Shown: positions 48,627-61,800, numbered from the stretch's first letter. The stretch is 64,000 nt of DNA from Apostichopus japonicus (GCF_037975245.1 NC_092563.1:6573501-6637500), one strand, 5' to 3'. Numbers and translations are program-made. Notes: generated from the letters alone by a model not told the origin.

Positions 48627-50748
48627 AGTGCTTGTCTACTGCAAATCGCCTATGTTTGTAAATGTATGAGTTTATAATTTCACAGAATGTAAAGTTCAGG
48701 AAAAAGACTAGATGTCAATTGACATCTTTTCCATGTTTTAATCCCATTTCAAACAAAGAACTTAGTCCAAATTGGGGGGGGGGGGGGTAGAGGTGATTAT
48801 CTTGAAATAACCTCACTGTAATCCCCAAAAGTCAACAGTTGCAAATTCAAATCTTGGCAAGCAGACTTTTCCCCAAGATGTTTTGGTAAATTGTTAATGT
48901 TTTGGCAAAAATGTTTAACAGCACTTTTTTATTACCTTGAAATGTATGAATATCTGTGTACATTCTTTACAACTGTTTAAGGATAGCCCAATGCTGTTGT
49001 TTCTCCCAAAGTTCATTTCTTTCCTTTTCATTGGGGGAGTAGGGCAGGGGAGGAGGTGAAGGGGCAGTTGTTATTGTGAAATAATTTATGTCTTACTGAG
49101 GTATTCATCATATACCAGGTTAGTAGCCTTACAGAACAGTTAGTATTGTTATCTCAGAGACACTGCTATTGGGAGTAAATTATCACAACCCAGATGATAA
49201 GAAATAAACAGGTTGGTCTCAGTCCTAGGAGGTTTTTCTACTTGTTCAGGTATTTCTACCCATCAAGCACGATAATGCATGCCGACCTGTTTCCAGCCAT
49301 TTGGAGGATATGTTTTGTCGGCTGTACTTTCAAGTCATATATTTTTTTTTCATACTTAAAAATGGCGCTGGTGTTTGGTTTTTTGAAAAGTTCTCTCTTA
49401 ATTATGAGCTTGTGTGCTCAACTTTCCTTTCTAAGTAACAATGTACCTAATTGGACAATTTCGAACAAAGAAAGGTTTAACTCAGTGATTTGTGCACCCG
49501 CATAATTCATTCATGCAAAATTAAAACACATCAGTTTTAATTTTTGCATAAGGTTATCAAGACCCTTGTTGCACTTTTTCTTTGTTGCCTTTGGTAAGAG
49601 CTTGTAAAATAAACTTGTAAATGTGACAATTTTTTCTTCAGTTTTTTTTTTTTTCAAGTGAATTGAAAACCAATTAAACGGAACATCTGAAACAACTTTG
49701 TGTAATTCAGAAAATAAATTTGTTTTCCACAAGATGACAGTGATTTCTATTTCCTCTTTTGAAGTTTTTGGGAAGCAAAAAAAGACTTCTAGGGAAGTCA
49801 TTCATCTCAATCAACCAGCTAGAATGCTGCAAGGCAACTCTCCAATGCTGATCCCCGCCCCGCCCCTCCCATCCCCCTCCCTTTCAATGTTTATGACTGG
49901 AAACCCCAACTGGAAAATGGTCAAGGGTAACTTGTAGATGGGTGACTTACAAATAAACCTCTTGGGTTTTAATAAACTAACTAGTAATAATATCTTTTGC
50001 AAAATGTCAACCTTACGTGACCTGATTTCCGTCGCGATGAGAGCTAGGTCTTGTCCCTGGGATGATAATATGGAAGGGTCCCCAGTTCCCTTTCTTGACA
50101 TCGGTCATTTATCCTAAATTATATTATGAAAATGAGAGTACATGATTCTTGATCCTATATTTATTCATAGGGTCTCTCATTGTCCCTAGAGGTAACATAT
50201 GCCCATTAAAAGCCCCATTGACTTACACACTAAATCACAAAAGTAATGTGGTCTCTAAATCTAGATAGAAGTTTTCACTAGCTAAACGCTACCCATCACA
50301 GGATAGCTGACAAGTTGGGCCTTTCATGGCACTATCAATTTTCCATACCATGACCATACAGATTTTTTGCTATGAGAGCCTGAAGTTTTCGTCACTTGTA
50401 AACAAACCTCTTTACTCAAGTCGTAAACAATTTTCGTACGCTGGCTCCTGGGAGGGCTAAACTGGTCTAAAATTGCCTCAATTGACCCAATTTTTGCACC
50501 ACATGTACTTCCAATTCATGCTCTTTAACGTCCAAGCCACAAAAAAGCACATCCTAATTGATAACATAGCAAAAACAGGTTGTTCTCCTGCTCCTAATTG
50601 GCACTTTTCCTGAGCTAGGAGAACACTTGGGGGCGGATTGATTTAGACGCTTATAGGAGTATGCAACCTGGACTATACTCCCAAAATCTCCCTTCACATA
50701 TCATCAGGCATGACAGCTAATTGCAAAGACACATTGTGAAGGGAGAGA

Positions 50749-50888
50749 GGAGGGTGGGTGGAACTAACCATCACAAGGAGGGTGGGTGGAACTAACCATC
50801 ACAAGGAGGGTGGTTGGAACTAACCATCACAAGGAGGGTGGTTGGAACTAACCATCACTTGGAGGGTGGGTGGAACTAACCATCACAA
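50749..50888. repeat. 28-bp minisatellite, 5 copies
   Basis: The unit GGAGGGTGGGTGGAACTAAC plus CATCACAA repeats five times with one or two substitutions per unit. Confidence 0.93.
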
Positions 50889-51092
50889 GGCCTTGATCAA
50901 AACCAAAACAAATCAACCAAACTGATACAGTATATGGTTAATACCGGAGAACTTGCATACTCCGGTACAATACGTTTCTCCATTTTGGAAGTCACCATGC
51001 ATTTACTACTTTTAAAATGAGACCACAATCATCTTTACCAATCACCAAACACTTTAAGGTCCTTGTACACATTAACAAGATGTTCAGTACAG

Positions 51093-51636
51093 CAGACCTG
51101 TCAACCTATTTGACCCCAAAATAGGGAGAATAACATTTTTTCAGGGCCAAAAAAATAGGGAGGGGAAAATAGGGAGGTTGGTAATTTTTAACTGAAATGA
51201 TATAAATACTCCTAAATAAGTAGAGTCTACTTATGAAATACAGTGAGCGAATCATCCAATTAGTGTTTCTTGTTGTAATTTACAGCAGCTCGCTTCGCTT
51301 TCTACAGGGTTTCTTTAGTAGGCTTCCATCCGAAACAGGGAACAGTGGACTCTGGGTACTGTGACTTCATTGCTAGTATGCTAGATAGAGTCCCATCAAG
51401 CTTGAGACTTGACCGACTGTCTGTCTTTGTTCATGCAAAATACACTGAATAGCCTTTCCTGTTCAGCGTTACCGTGGGGAATTACTAGCATAGGACTAAT
51501 TGTTGGCTATATTCAGAAATGTTGCAACTGATGAAACATTATAAAACCGAGAGAATAGAATATGAAACCGGGAGGCCGGGAGATTCGGGTAAAAACCGGG
51601 TGTCTCCCGGTAAAACCGGGATAGTTGACGGGTCTG
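51093..51636. mobile_element. 544-bp TIR element
   Basis: CAGACCTGTCAACCTAT at the left and ATAGTTGACGGGTCTG at the right are inverted with two mismatches. Subterminal AATAGGGAGG (left) and ACCGGG (right) motifs repeat. CA...TG ends suggest hAT or a related group. No exact target duplication is evident. Confidence 0.65.
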
Positions 51637-52673
51637 GTATAGCTCAAGGTATCCTTCTTAGCTCACCGTCTTCCCGGCATGAAGAAAATGCATAGAGCAA
51701 AATATACTAGAGACAAGATGATTTTTTTGGAATAAAATGTTCTATATTTTCTTTTTTATTTCAAAAAAACAATCTAATATCATAACAGTGCACATCCAAT
51801 GACACTAAAGAATAATTTAAAAGTTTGTTTAAAAAGTTTCTATGCAAATAAATGGAAATATTTAAAGCATATGGGGATTAATTACAACAAATGAGCACTG
51901 TCCCCCACTTGATATGTACTATGTGTCTCTTTCTCTCTCCAGTAGCATCTTTTCCTCTTTCTCTATGTACACTATACAACGATACAAATATTTTATCAAA
52001 ATAGTTTCTATCAACTCTTAAGATGTCCTCTTTTTTCTTTTTTTCTTCAATATGCTAATTTTTTTCCCTTTACTGTTCTCATAATAAAAATTTTGTTTAA
52101 CCCACGACAACAAAAAATCACCGACAAAATAAAAAATTAAAAAATGCAGTTGAGAAAATGAATCGTACAAATTGCTAAAATATGGAAAAAAATTGTCTGA
52201 TAGCGGTGATTGATTACCCTTGAAAACTTTCTCATGAAATTAATGTCACAATATTTTTACTGTTTATCTAATTATATATATATTTTGAAACCTGTGCTTT
52301 TAATTATTAAAGTTAAAAAAAAAAGATAAAGAAAAAAAATGTTTCCATTTCCTGATCATATCCATCTTAAAGCTTTGCTGCATCTCTCCAAGTTTATTCA
52401 ATCACCTCTCACATAATGGTTACACCTATGGTATGCAAATAACCTAAAGTTAAAAAAAAAGTATATCCATGAATTTATAAAGTCTCTCTATTGGCATGAA
52501 ATTGTAAAAAACATGAAAACGGTGAAAGAAGATCCAGTCTCCAGCAGAATTTAAACCCTCGCACTCTGGCCTGGCACTCTTATAAGCAAGACCCTTTGAC
52601 CAACCAGCAGGCTATGGGCAAACTGATGTAATGTTCACAGGCATCAACCTGTGAACCTATTGTTCTCACACTT

Positions 52674-52799
52674 CCATACAAACAATAGAAGCCTTTGTTT
52701 ATATGATACCTTTTTCCATACAAACAATAGAAGCCTTTGTTTATATGATACCTTTTTCCATACAAACAATAGAAGCCTTTGTTTATATGATACCTTTAT
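52674..52799. repeat. 42-bp minisatellite, 3 copies
   Basis: CCATACAAACAATAGAAGCC plus TTTGTTTATATGATACCTTTTT repeats at 52674, 52716 and 52758, nearly identical, so the duplication is recent. The repeated peptide seen in one minus-strand frame is a by-product. Confidence 0.95.
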
Positions 52800-54087
52800 C
52801 CATTAATGTTAAATGTAAGCGAACACTCGAGATCCAACTTTAAACCAATCATAGCTGCTCTTTAAACAGCAAATAAAATTTGATAAAAAGTTTTCACAGC
52901 GAAACTGGAAGAGGCTGAATATTCAAACCCGCTAGATTTTTGTATGATGTTCTAGTCACCACCAACTACCATTCATCACTTTTTTCCTCTTGAAAACAGC
53001 TTCCACTCGCCACCCAGCTTACACTCTCACCTGGCTTGCACTTACCCAGAATCCACTCACCACCGGCATTCTCGCACAACCAACTTCCACTCACCACCAA
53101 TGGCTCTCACTCACCATGGGATTTAACACATCACCCACTTCCATGCACCAAGTAAAGTTGTGCATTTGTTTCATACAAAGTACTATGAAGTATTTCACAA
53201 GAGAGCTTACAATTGACTTCACAGTAATCAGTCTTATCCATGACATGATCATAATTAAACTCTAACCACTTGATTCATCCAGCAGAAGATAAGACTCACT
53301 AAACATTTGCAAAAGAATAAAAGTGACTGGATCATTAAACCCCCCAAAATATCTATATTCATAATTTCCAAATGCCATTTCTACTCCTAAAGCAAGATTG
53401 AGAAGCTTTGATTTTACTTCCATAAAAGTTCAGGACCTCAAATGATCTCCACCCACCAGTTCTTTACATAGTTTTCAACTATATTTTCATATTGATTTGA
53501 AAAACTGCTGCTAACTTCGGTCTAAAATTTGATGAAAATCTCCCTGTATTTTGTAAATATTTTCATAAATCACAGCATTTGCTCATAATTCTCATAAAAA
53601 AAGACACAGTTTCCTGTTATTATCTTTACCTTCTACATTTTAAAAAGGAATACGCCTTCAAAAAATTATTTTAAAAAACATTTTAAAATCGCATTCTGAA
53701 AAAAATTCATGAAACTTTTCATTCCATGATTGAGTAAAATACTTAAAAAGATGATTTTAAAAAACTGGGGAATTTAGTTTAAAACTTAACATATGAACTT
53801 AAAATTAGCAATGACCAATTTGATAGGAACATCAAAAGAAAATGAAGAAATGTCTGATTTTCTTATGTTCCTTATAGTCAAACCTTACAATGCAATTGTT
53901 ACTGAAGGAAACAATTGTAAACAAACTAAGGCTTTTTGTTAAAGTTAACCCCTGTCTGCATTCATTAGAACCATATTTTGGGGCTTATAGAGTGTAGCAC
54001 GATTGAAAACATGCTACATGACGTTAAGTCTGCAACATACAACTAACAGCTCAGATATTCTGATGCAAATATTATTCTAGCTATTAC

Positions 54088-54220
54088 AATGTATTTACTA
54101 TGTATTACTATGTACCATAATGTAATACTATGTATTACCATGTCTTACTATGTATTACTATGTACTACAAAGTAATACTATGTATTACCATGTCTTACTA
54201 TGTATTACAATGTACTATTT
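54088..54220. repeat. Degenerate TATTACTATG repeat
   Basis: About a dozen TATTACTATG/TACTATGTAT-like units. A longer block (CTATGTATTACCATGTCTTA) occurs twice, about 60 bp apart. Confidence 0.8.
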
Positions 54221-54249
54221 CAAGCTATTACAACAGTACTATTAGATAT

Positions 54250-54460
54250 TATACAACACCTAATTATATTCCGGCCATTTGATTGGTCAATTGCTTGTCG
54301 AATGCATGCAAAATCCGCTCTATTGCACTCCATGGGTTATACTTTTTTTGATAGCACTTTTTTCAATGGTAAGAGAGCAGAGAAACCTGTCTGTTCAAAA
54401 CAATCTGTTGCATGAGTGCATCTTACATCCAATTATATCCAAATTTGAAGGTGTTGTATA
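54250..54460. mobile_element. 211-bp TIR element
   Basis: TATACAACACCT at 54250 is matched by AGGTGTTGTATA ending at 54460. Interior contains CATTTGATTGGTCAATTG. It abuts the long hairpin to its right and the two may be one composite. Confidence 0.55.
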
Positions 54461-54463
54461 AAA

Positions 54464-54621
54464 CAAATAATGGTTTCCATTCGTGCAATAGTGCAAATAT
54501 TTCATTCGTTGAAAGATGTAATTTGTTCCATTCAACTCGGCTGTGCCTCGTTGAATGGAACATTCCATCTTTCAACTCATGAAATATTTGCACTATTGCA
54601 CTCATAACCATTCATTATTTG
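54464..54621. repeat. Long inverted repeat with about 72-bp arms
   Basis: Left arm about 54464-54537 and right arm about 54551-54621 pair over motifs CAAATAATGG, GTGCAATAGTGCAAATATTT, GTTGAAAGATG and GTTCCATTCAAC with few mismatches; the loop is about 13 nt. The copy could give a hairpin RNA if it lies in a transcript. Confidence 0.85.
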
Positions 54622-54993
54622 TATACTATTTTAAGAGTTGCGACAAGTCTCATCATTGTATGTTTGTGTTGAGTCACTGTACATTGTAAAGTATGTAAGT
54701 CTGAAGGCCAACATTTGTCTCATTTATCACTGGACCAGGGATATAAACTCAGAACTTTCCAGCTGTGAGATCTCAACTCCTCTCAGCAAATTGAAAGGGG
54801 GAAAAAATAGGAGGAACAAAAATTGTTTTGATACTCTTAAAAGGTCAGCATGATTCACTTCACATATGGTAATTAATTTTTTTTTTTTAATTCAAATAAT
54901 ATATAAATATATATCAAATTATTCAAATATAAGACCTTTCTTAATGGCACAACAAGAGAATGTTAACTCACTGTAACTGCACTTCAAACTCAC

Positions 54994-55188
54994 CTGGGCA
55001 TAATTTGCCAAACTTTTTTAGAAGAAATGCAAAGATGTTCACACTGTCAGTGATACCAAAGACCCACAGTACACTGACCTTAGAGGAGTTTACCCGTGTT
55101 ACCATTTCTGTAAATGCCACAAATGCTAGAACGATTGAAAGTTCTGCTACACAGAGGGATTCTGGACTATATAGAAGCAATTTTGTTC
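54994..55188 (-). other. Candidate coding exon of unknown gene
   Basis: A 195-base minus-strand stretch open in one frame, bounded by a TTCTGTAG acceptor and a CCCAG|GTGAGT donor. It is in phase 1 at both ends, so it could be included or skipped without a frameshift. It would encode 64 residues with SPESLCVAELSIVLAFVAF and VLWVFGITDSVNIFAFLLKK. I do not recognise the family, the acceptor tract is poor, and no partner exon is certain. It may be chance. Confidence 0.25.
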
Positions 55189-55717
55189 CTACAGAATATT
55201 AATTTCACATCCATCCTTGTAAACAAGATGTTTACAAATAATAACACACATCAATATCCACCCCCTCCCACTCCCCCTCCCAAATCCCCCTCCCAACCCC
55301 CCCCCCCCCCCGCTTATTTTCCCCCAAAGAGAAAGCATACAGGGACAGCAAAACATTTGGTTAACTTACCATCAAGACATAATTTGTGTTTTACAAAAAA
55401 TAAAAAGGGTTAAGTTTCCTTAAAAACTAAGTAACCTTACCACCTAAGCTAGGAATGAATAAATCTAAAGATTAAGAATATTAGTTTACACTTATTTCTA
55501 ACACAGATTAAAAAAACATTTGCCATGCAGAGACGTCATAAATAAACACTTTCTTCGAACAGATTAAATATGTAAAAATATGTGATCTAATACAAATCTA
55601 AAATGTCAAAACACATTACCATTGCAAAAAAAGCACAATGCAGAAAGTATTGTACTTGCAGGGTACAACTGAGCCTAAGGAAAAAAAATGTTTTGAACTA
55701 AGAAATTTCTGAAAGAA

Positions 55718-55748
55718 AAAAAAGACTGCATTTTTTGCAGTCTTTTTT
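55718..55748. repeat. Perfect 13-bp hairpin with A/T tails
   Basis: AAAAAAGACTGCA and its exact complement are separated by a five-base T loop. Confidence 0.85.
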
Positions 55749-55879
55749 GGTACTTTTTTGTACTTTGCACATTCCTAGAATTTTCTCCAGTTCCCAAACA
55801 TTTTTCCATTAAATTTGTGTTTGTTTTCATTACATTTGTACATTCATCGGGTCATACTGTACGACCTGTAGGTAAAGGG

Positions 55880-56057
55880 CTATTTTGGTGATGAAAATAT
55901 AATTGCGCCTGGGTTATTCAGTGAAGTTTGTTCAATTGTGACTGCGATTTCATTTAACTTCGAAACACCCTCCTCGAATTTGTTTTCACCCGACAAAATG
56001 TCGACCGATAAACTTGGCACTTTGAGAGCGACATGATTAGTTACTATTGGAGTACCT
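55880..56057 (-). other. Candidate terminal coding exon of unknown gene
   Basis: On the minus strand, a CCTTTAG acceptor is followed by an open frame with GTPIVTNHVALKVPSLSVDI, later NKFEEGVSKLNEIAVTIEQT and a TAG stop. Composition looks protein-like, but no family is recognised and no upstream exon was found. Confidence 0.22.
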
Positions 56058-56330
56058 CTAAAGGAAATCAAAAACTTCTGAAACAATGCGCCAGAGTTTA
56101 ATTATGGGCCTTACAATGAAATAACAATATGGAAAATGGCAAAAAAACAAAGGTCAATTCCATAATTTCACATTTTTATGACTAGTCATAACTATTCAAA
56201 CCATTGGACCTACCTTTGGTTAAAATCAACTTCACATCCAAAAATTGCCACTTTTACTTACTTAGCCTGACCTAAAACTGCTTCAAAACACTACAATCCC
56301 ATTGGAAGTCCCCAGTTTATTCCCTGGGGG

Positions 56331-56371
56331 AGGGGGAGGGGGAGGGGAGGGGGAGGGGAGGGGGAGGTGGA
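56331..56371 (+). repeat. G-rich (GGGGGA)n tract
   Basis: Repeated GGGGGAGGGGA units with many runs of four or more G; a strong potential G-quadruplex on this strand. A similar GGGGGTGGGGGA tract lies at 57056-57093. Confidence 0.85.
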
Positions 56372-56440
56372 GGGCAGGCAGGTCTGAATGCAAGTGCCAT
56401 GTTTGGGATGAGACTGCTTGCTTTCAATCAAGACTTTAAA

Positions 56441-56515
56441 CATTACAAATCATTAGATTGAATTACATTACAAATCATTAGATTGAATTACATTACAAAT
56501 CATTAGATTGAATTA
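56441..56515. repeat. 25-bp tandem repeat, 3 exact copies
   Basis: CATTACAAATCATTAGATTG plus AATTA repeats three times without a mismatch, so it is recent or actively homogenised. Confidence 0.95.
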
Positions 56516-57055
56516 CATTTCGGTTGAATGATATTCAAACTTAAAAAAGGAGGAACCTACAGTAGAAGGCCAAAAAACTGTATCACACAGCCAATCCAGA
56601 GAGAGTGTGGCTAATTCCATTCTAATTTCTTTTAACATACCGTTTGTGCGTTTATAGCATTGTCGACTTAATACTGTATGCCATTAAATAGGCTAAAATG
56701 CCTCAGATCACTGATAAATTGGATTATTAACCTGATGGGAAATAGCTACTCTGATACATATGCTATACTTCACCCATAGATGCAACAAACAATAAAAAAA
56801 AACTAATTATTAGCAGTTGATGACAGAAACAGCTTTCATATAAAAAAAAATTAAAAAATATGAAATTTATTACAAACCGCAGCATCATGAGAATCAAAAC
56901 TATAAAAATAAATAAAAAGTTAACCACAGCTACCTTCATAAGCTAAAATTTTCAGCGACATCCCCCCCCCCCCCCCAAAAAATCACTATTTTATTTTAAG
57001 GCGTTTATGTTACAGATGATCTATAGAGTGATCTTGTTTTTTTTCCTTTTTGGGT

Positions 57056-57093
57056 GCAGGGGGTGGGGGAGGGGGTGGGGGAGGGGGTGGGGG
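57056..57093 (+). repeat. GGGGGTGGGGGA tract
   Basis: Three GGGGGTGGGGGAG-like units; potential G-quadruplex on the + strand, which would be C-rich in an ATXN1 3' UTR transcribed from the other strand. Confidence 0.8.
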
Positions 57094-57535
57094 GCCAAAT
57101 TCTATCTTCTGGTAAAATTTCTAGTACAGATTGTGGGCCTGATACAGCAGACAGCCAGTAAGGCAGCAAAACTGATGTAGAAAGTAGACTGGTTTGGAGA
57201 TGTCCGAACCTGAACGATCTCACCTCTGAAACACTATCACAGAATTATACAAAAGTCTAAGTGCAGTTTCAATGTAACCAAAGCTTCTTCTTTTAGTAAA
57301 TATTATTATTTTGGTGTGCTGGTTCATCCTTTCCTTTTCAGTTTTTTTTTTTCAGTTTCTGGGCTAACCTACATGATTTTCAATTCCCATGCAATAATAT
57401 GTACCTTGTTATGAATTAGCGAAGTATGCATCCATCAAACGCATGAGCATGCTTGCAGAGTCTACACGATACAAAAGGCTCAAACTGATTTTCATCTAAA
57501 CTAATGAAGAACGACAACACACTATGAATCACACA

Positions 57536-57588
57536 TAATAATGATAATAATAATAATAATCATAATAATAATAATAATAATAATAAAT
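57536..57588. repeat. (AAT)n microsatellite
   Basis: About 15 AAT/TAA units with one CAT interruption. Confidence 0.95.
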
Positions 57589-58868
57589 GATAAGAGGAAC
57601 GACACAAACCGAATATTTCTAAGCAGCTGACTGGTATCAAAATACGACTAAAAAAAGGAAAAGAAAAAAAATTCTCCAAAGTGGTCACTTGATGATGTCA
57701 TGGTAACGAGAAACGATTCTTTGACTTTTCCTTCTGTAAATTTGTCCCTCTGAAGAAGATAAGAAGAGAAATAAGACGAAGAGTTAAAATCAAGAGCAGG
57801 TCAAAGGTCAACAACTTTAAAAAAAAAAAAATTTTTTTACAGACTTGCAACTAGTCTCCCCCTTTCACCACAGAGCCGAGTCACTGCCAGTAAGTTTTGC
57901 TGATTTGAGTTGAGTAAATTGAGTTATAATAAAAATAGAGCCAGTGAAATATTTCTAAGAGGGATCGACTTTTGCCCTATTGTTCGAGCCACTTTACCTC
58001 AGGGGCTCAAGTCATAATGCAATGATACAATGTTGTGGTGTTTCTTGGAATGATTGATAGCCAAAAACAAAAAGAGATTTGTCCTTGTACTACCGAAAAT
58101 AGTTTTAATTAAACGCATCTCCAAAATAAAGTCATTCCATAGTCTTCTCATGCAAATTAGATTCAAACCATGTCATAAAGTCAAGCCTGTATTCTCAAAG
58201 TGTAATATCAACAAGAAACTTAAAAAGAAGATTGTACAATCATTTACACTATGATGTCATGTAAGCAGTAGACAACAAATTGCAGATTTTTTCTTCTTAA
58301 TTAATCAACTTTTTTCCTCTATGAAGGTGACTTTAACTATTGCCTGGTCTAAAGTGATGTAAATGTTCCATGCCTCATCTGCACACAGCATCCTTCACTG
58401 ATCAAGTGATGTAAATGTTCAAAGTCTTCCCACCACCATTTGTATTCATATTGAAAGGCCTGTAGCTGGTGTGGTTTATGAGCTATTTACCCACGACCCC
58501 CTCCCCACCCCTCCCCTCATCCTCCACCACTAGCTTGAATTTGAAATTCAAATATGCTACAAAATGTTCAGAGTGATCATTTTTTTTGTCCCATCTTAAA
58601 CCAACCTGGCATAACCTTGAGAACATGATATTGTTTTGGTGTTATCTTGTTTATTAGTGTATAAACCCTGTATGAATTTAAACTAACGGTCTGTATTCCC
58701 AAAGCACTTCTACGGTTCTACAAACACCTGTTTGGCAAAATTAGCAACTTGGGTAGTAGCAGATTATTTTGTGGCTGTGTGCTTGATCGCATTGTGCCAT
58801 CTTATCTCTACTGTCCTCTCAAACACTAAACGGCAGCAAATGGTTTGAACTTACGGGTGCCAACCTGG

Positions 58869-61800
58869 TCAGTTTTCCTCTGTCAATCGGGCCAGAGATG
58901 TCGGATGGGGTGCGTTGGGTAGACTCTCCTTGCTCTGTGGGGCCACGGTCTGCGAACACTTGATCGGATCCGACCACCTTCTCTTCGGCGGTTGGTTCCA
59001 CCTCTCGTGTTCCTTACGTTCCGGCATCTTCGTCTGTTCGGGTGCCGCCTGACTCGAAATCACGTTCCTGTTTTGATCCGTGACGATTCCTTCGGAATGT
59101 GACGTCGTCTCGGGATAAACTAAAGTTCTCTGTTGGTCGACCGACAGGCTCTTCACAGTGGACGATCTCGGCAGCGTCGTCACTTTTGGAGAGAATTTGT
59201 TATCCTCCAGAGTCTCTTCAAAATGTGCTGTGCGGGTCTCCTGAAACCTCTGTCTCTTCTTCTTTGGAGAGTTTGTGACGTGGTGAGAGGAAGCTGTGCT
59301 CCCATCTGAACCAAGATGAGGAGGAGGCCTCCTAGAGTTAGGGGAAGGAACTCTTTCCATGACGGTCAGAGAGACACACACGTCTCCCACCGCTAACGTT
59401 TGACAGTCTAGAGAGTAGCACTTCTGGGAGACTTCTGGGTTCACCGATGACCACCCTTGTCCGTAAACAAAGAAAGGATGGTCCAGACGAGCTTCCACCG
59501 TCACCTGTCGAAGACCAGGGGACACTTTTATGATATGAATAATTATGATATGAATAAACTGTTATGCATAAAATCAGAATAAATATGCAAAAATGAGCTT
59601 CCCCACAATTTTTGTTATGTTCAGATTAAGGTTACTATTCACATGTAGTTTAGCTTTCAAATTTTGTGTTTGCATTTATAGAAGTCCCTGAATAATTTTG
59701 TGTCTTGTAATATACTACAGTTCCTGAGTACAAGATTGCATAACATAGAAGTTTGTTAATAGCCATTTGATAATGTATTCTTTGATCCACAAGTAGAGGA
59801 TATATATACTTGCTAAAATAGAAACTGTCGACCAGAAGATCCATTGAGGAATCTGTCTGTTTCAGAAAACTATGTACTCGACGGGTCTTTAAATTTCGCT
59901 TGCTGTAAAGTTTGAATTTGTTTAGATGAAAGATTCTGAACATTTTCTTCATGAGACACTGACATTTGTACTGACATAATTAACATACATTGCATCTACA
60001 TCTGTACTGACATTTTACTAAAATCTTCGAATATATATATAATTACTGAACGAATAAATGAATGAAAAGCCAAACCCTCCACAGACCTGAGCTTTGTGTT
60101 CACCGACCAAGAAGCTTATGTTAGCGACATTCCTCTCCGAGTCTTCTTCGATTCTAGACACCGTACTCGAATCGATCTTTAGACCGTCCGTCGTTTGGGC
60201 ACTTGATATGAAATCTTCCGTATGGAGTTCCTCCACTCGCTTCAGATCACCGCTCGCTAGCTGTATGATAGAACCTCTGGTGAAGTAGGAAGGTACGTTG
60301 GCCATGGGAGGGGGCGCTTGTGCGGTCAAGATAGGTCGAGATGATTGCACATTTTGCCTGTCTCTCGGGCCGGGTGATTGAGAAGACCCGGCTCGCTCTA
60401 ACGTTGGATCCACCGCATGCGCTTGTCCCTCGTTTAATTGTCTCTCTTTCGCTTGGAATGCCTCCTGGATATTCCCGTTTGAGGGATTGGTCGCCCACGG
60501 TTTCGTCCCCGAACCGTTATTGCCTCTGTCACCGTATCTGTCGAAGTGGCTGTCGACGGACTTGCTACTAGCGAAGGGAAACGTCGGCTTGGCGCTCGGC
60601 TCCGCGAACGGTCTTACTTGAGAGACAGAAGAAGAAGAAGAAGAAGACGAGAAAGAAGATGGAGCCTGCTCCGTGCGACCGAGAGTCGCAGAGTGTCTCG
60701 CAGCTGACTTGTGTTTGTGGTAGGGAGCCACACCGCTGCTGGCGAACGTGTCGCCGATGCACGTCATCGGAGCACTTAGTGAAGATGGAACCACTTTGGA
60801 GGACTCACCACTATCCATGTAAACGTTTGACTTAGGCTTAAGAGGAGGCACGATTGCCATGTTATGGTGCGGTAGGTTACTAGGTCTGGTTCCTATATGA
60901 ATACCGATGGTGGGTGGCGGTAACTCTACCTTGACGCCGCCCGGTCCGCTCGCATGTTGGGGATAGGCTGTCTTACCTAACACAGCATCCAGAGACGGTA
61001 TCATACGTTGGGTGCCCTCCCTCGGCAGCCTCCCTAGATCTGAGCTCCTCCTTGGCAGAGCCGAATTGGCGGAGCTCGGTGCAGCAGGTATGTACGTCCC
61101 GTCCACTTTCACCGTGTGGGTGTCCTGGTAGAGACTGTGCACCGCGGGAAGTCGATCCCCCACGGTGTGGTGGGGCAGATCCACTTTGGTGTGCAATAAC
61201 TCGTGAGTTCTATACGCAGGTTGTCTGTGACCTGTCGGTCCACCGAGGGATACCTGGCTACTGGTCTTGGTGACCGTAGGGATCCCTCTGTCCCTAGAGA
61301 CTTGCTGCTCTTGTGAAGCTGCTGGTAATAGTACTGGAGGCATAGATACATGTGGACCTGCCAATGTGATGTATCCACTCGGTATATACGACTGGTGCAT
61401 CAGGTGACTCTGCTCCTGAGCTAACTGAAACTGAGTTCCTATGTTGGCCAGCATGGCAGAGTAGGACTCGACCCCGGGGTATCTGGCCCCCAGAGGGGGG
61501 CCGACCGGTAAGTAATTTGGAAATTGTGGCATGACCAAGGGGGGCTGATACGAGCCGACGTACGGCGTGTACGTGACTCCCGTCGTGGTTATGGAGGGAG
61601 CCGAGGAGGGCGCGGGCAATGTTACCGGGGTCATGATACTTGCTAACGGTCTTGGATCCTGTGACATTGAAACGTTTGAGGCGGACAGATTCGATGATCT
61701 GTCATCTTTCTTTAAAAAGTCAGCTGCTACTCGAGTTTGTTGTTGTTGTTGTCGGGCACTGTGATTCCTACCGACTACATCATGATCCGATATCTGTAAC

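Larger units (their letters stand above)
47048..58868. other. Long convergent spacer between ZC3H18 and ATXN1
   Basis: About 11.8 kb without a recognised gene. It should contain the 3' UTRs of both neighbours; ataxin-1 transcripts in vertebrates have 3' UTRs of several kilobases, so much of the right half may be ATXN1 3' UTR. Minisatellites, hairpins, TIR elements, poly(C)/poly(G) runs and two candidate exons are listed separately. Confidence 0.6.

Noticed and set aside
52525-52620. Minus-strand tRNA-like segment (TGGTTGGTCAAAGGGTC ... GGGTTTAAATTC)
   Set aside because: A- and B-box resemblance only, no stems of useful length. Possibly a SINE fragment, not a gene.
58819-59001. Separate minus-strand gene overlapping the ATXN1 C-terminus
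   Set aside because: It is a frame shadow of ATXN1 exon 2 extended into the 3' UTR.
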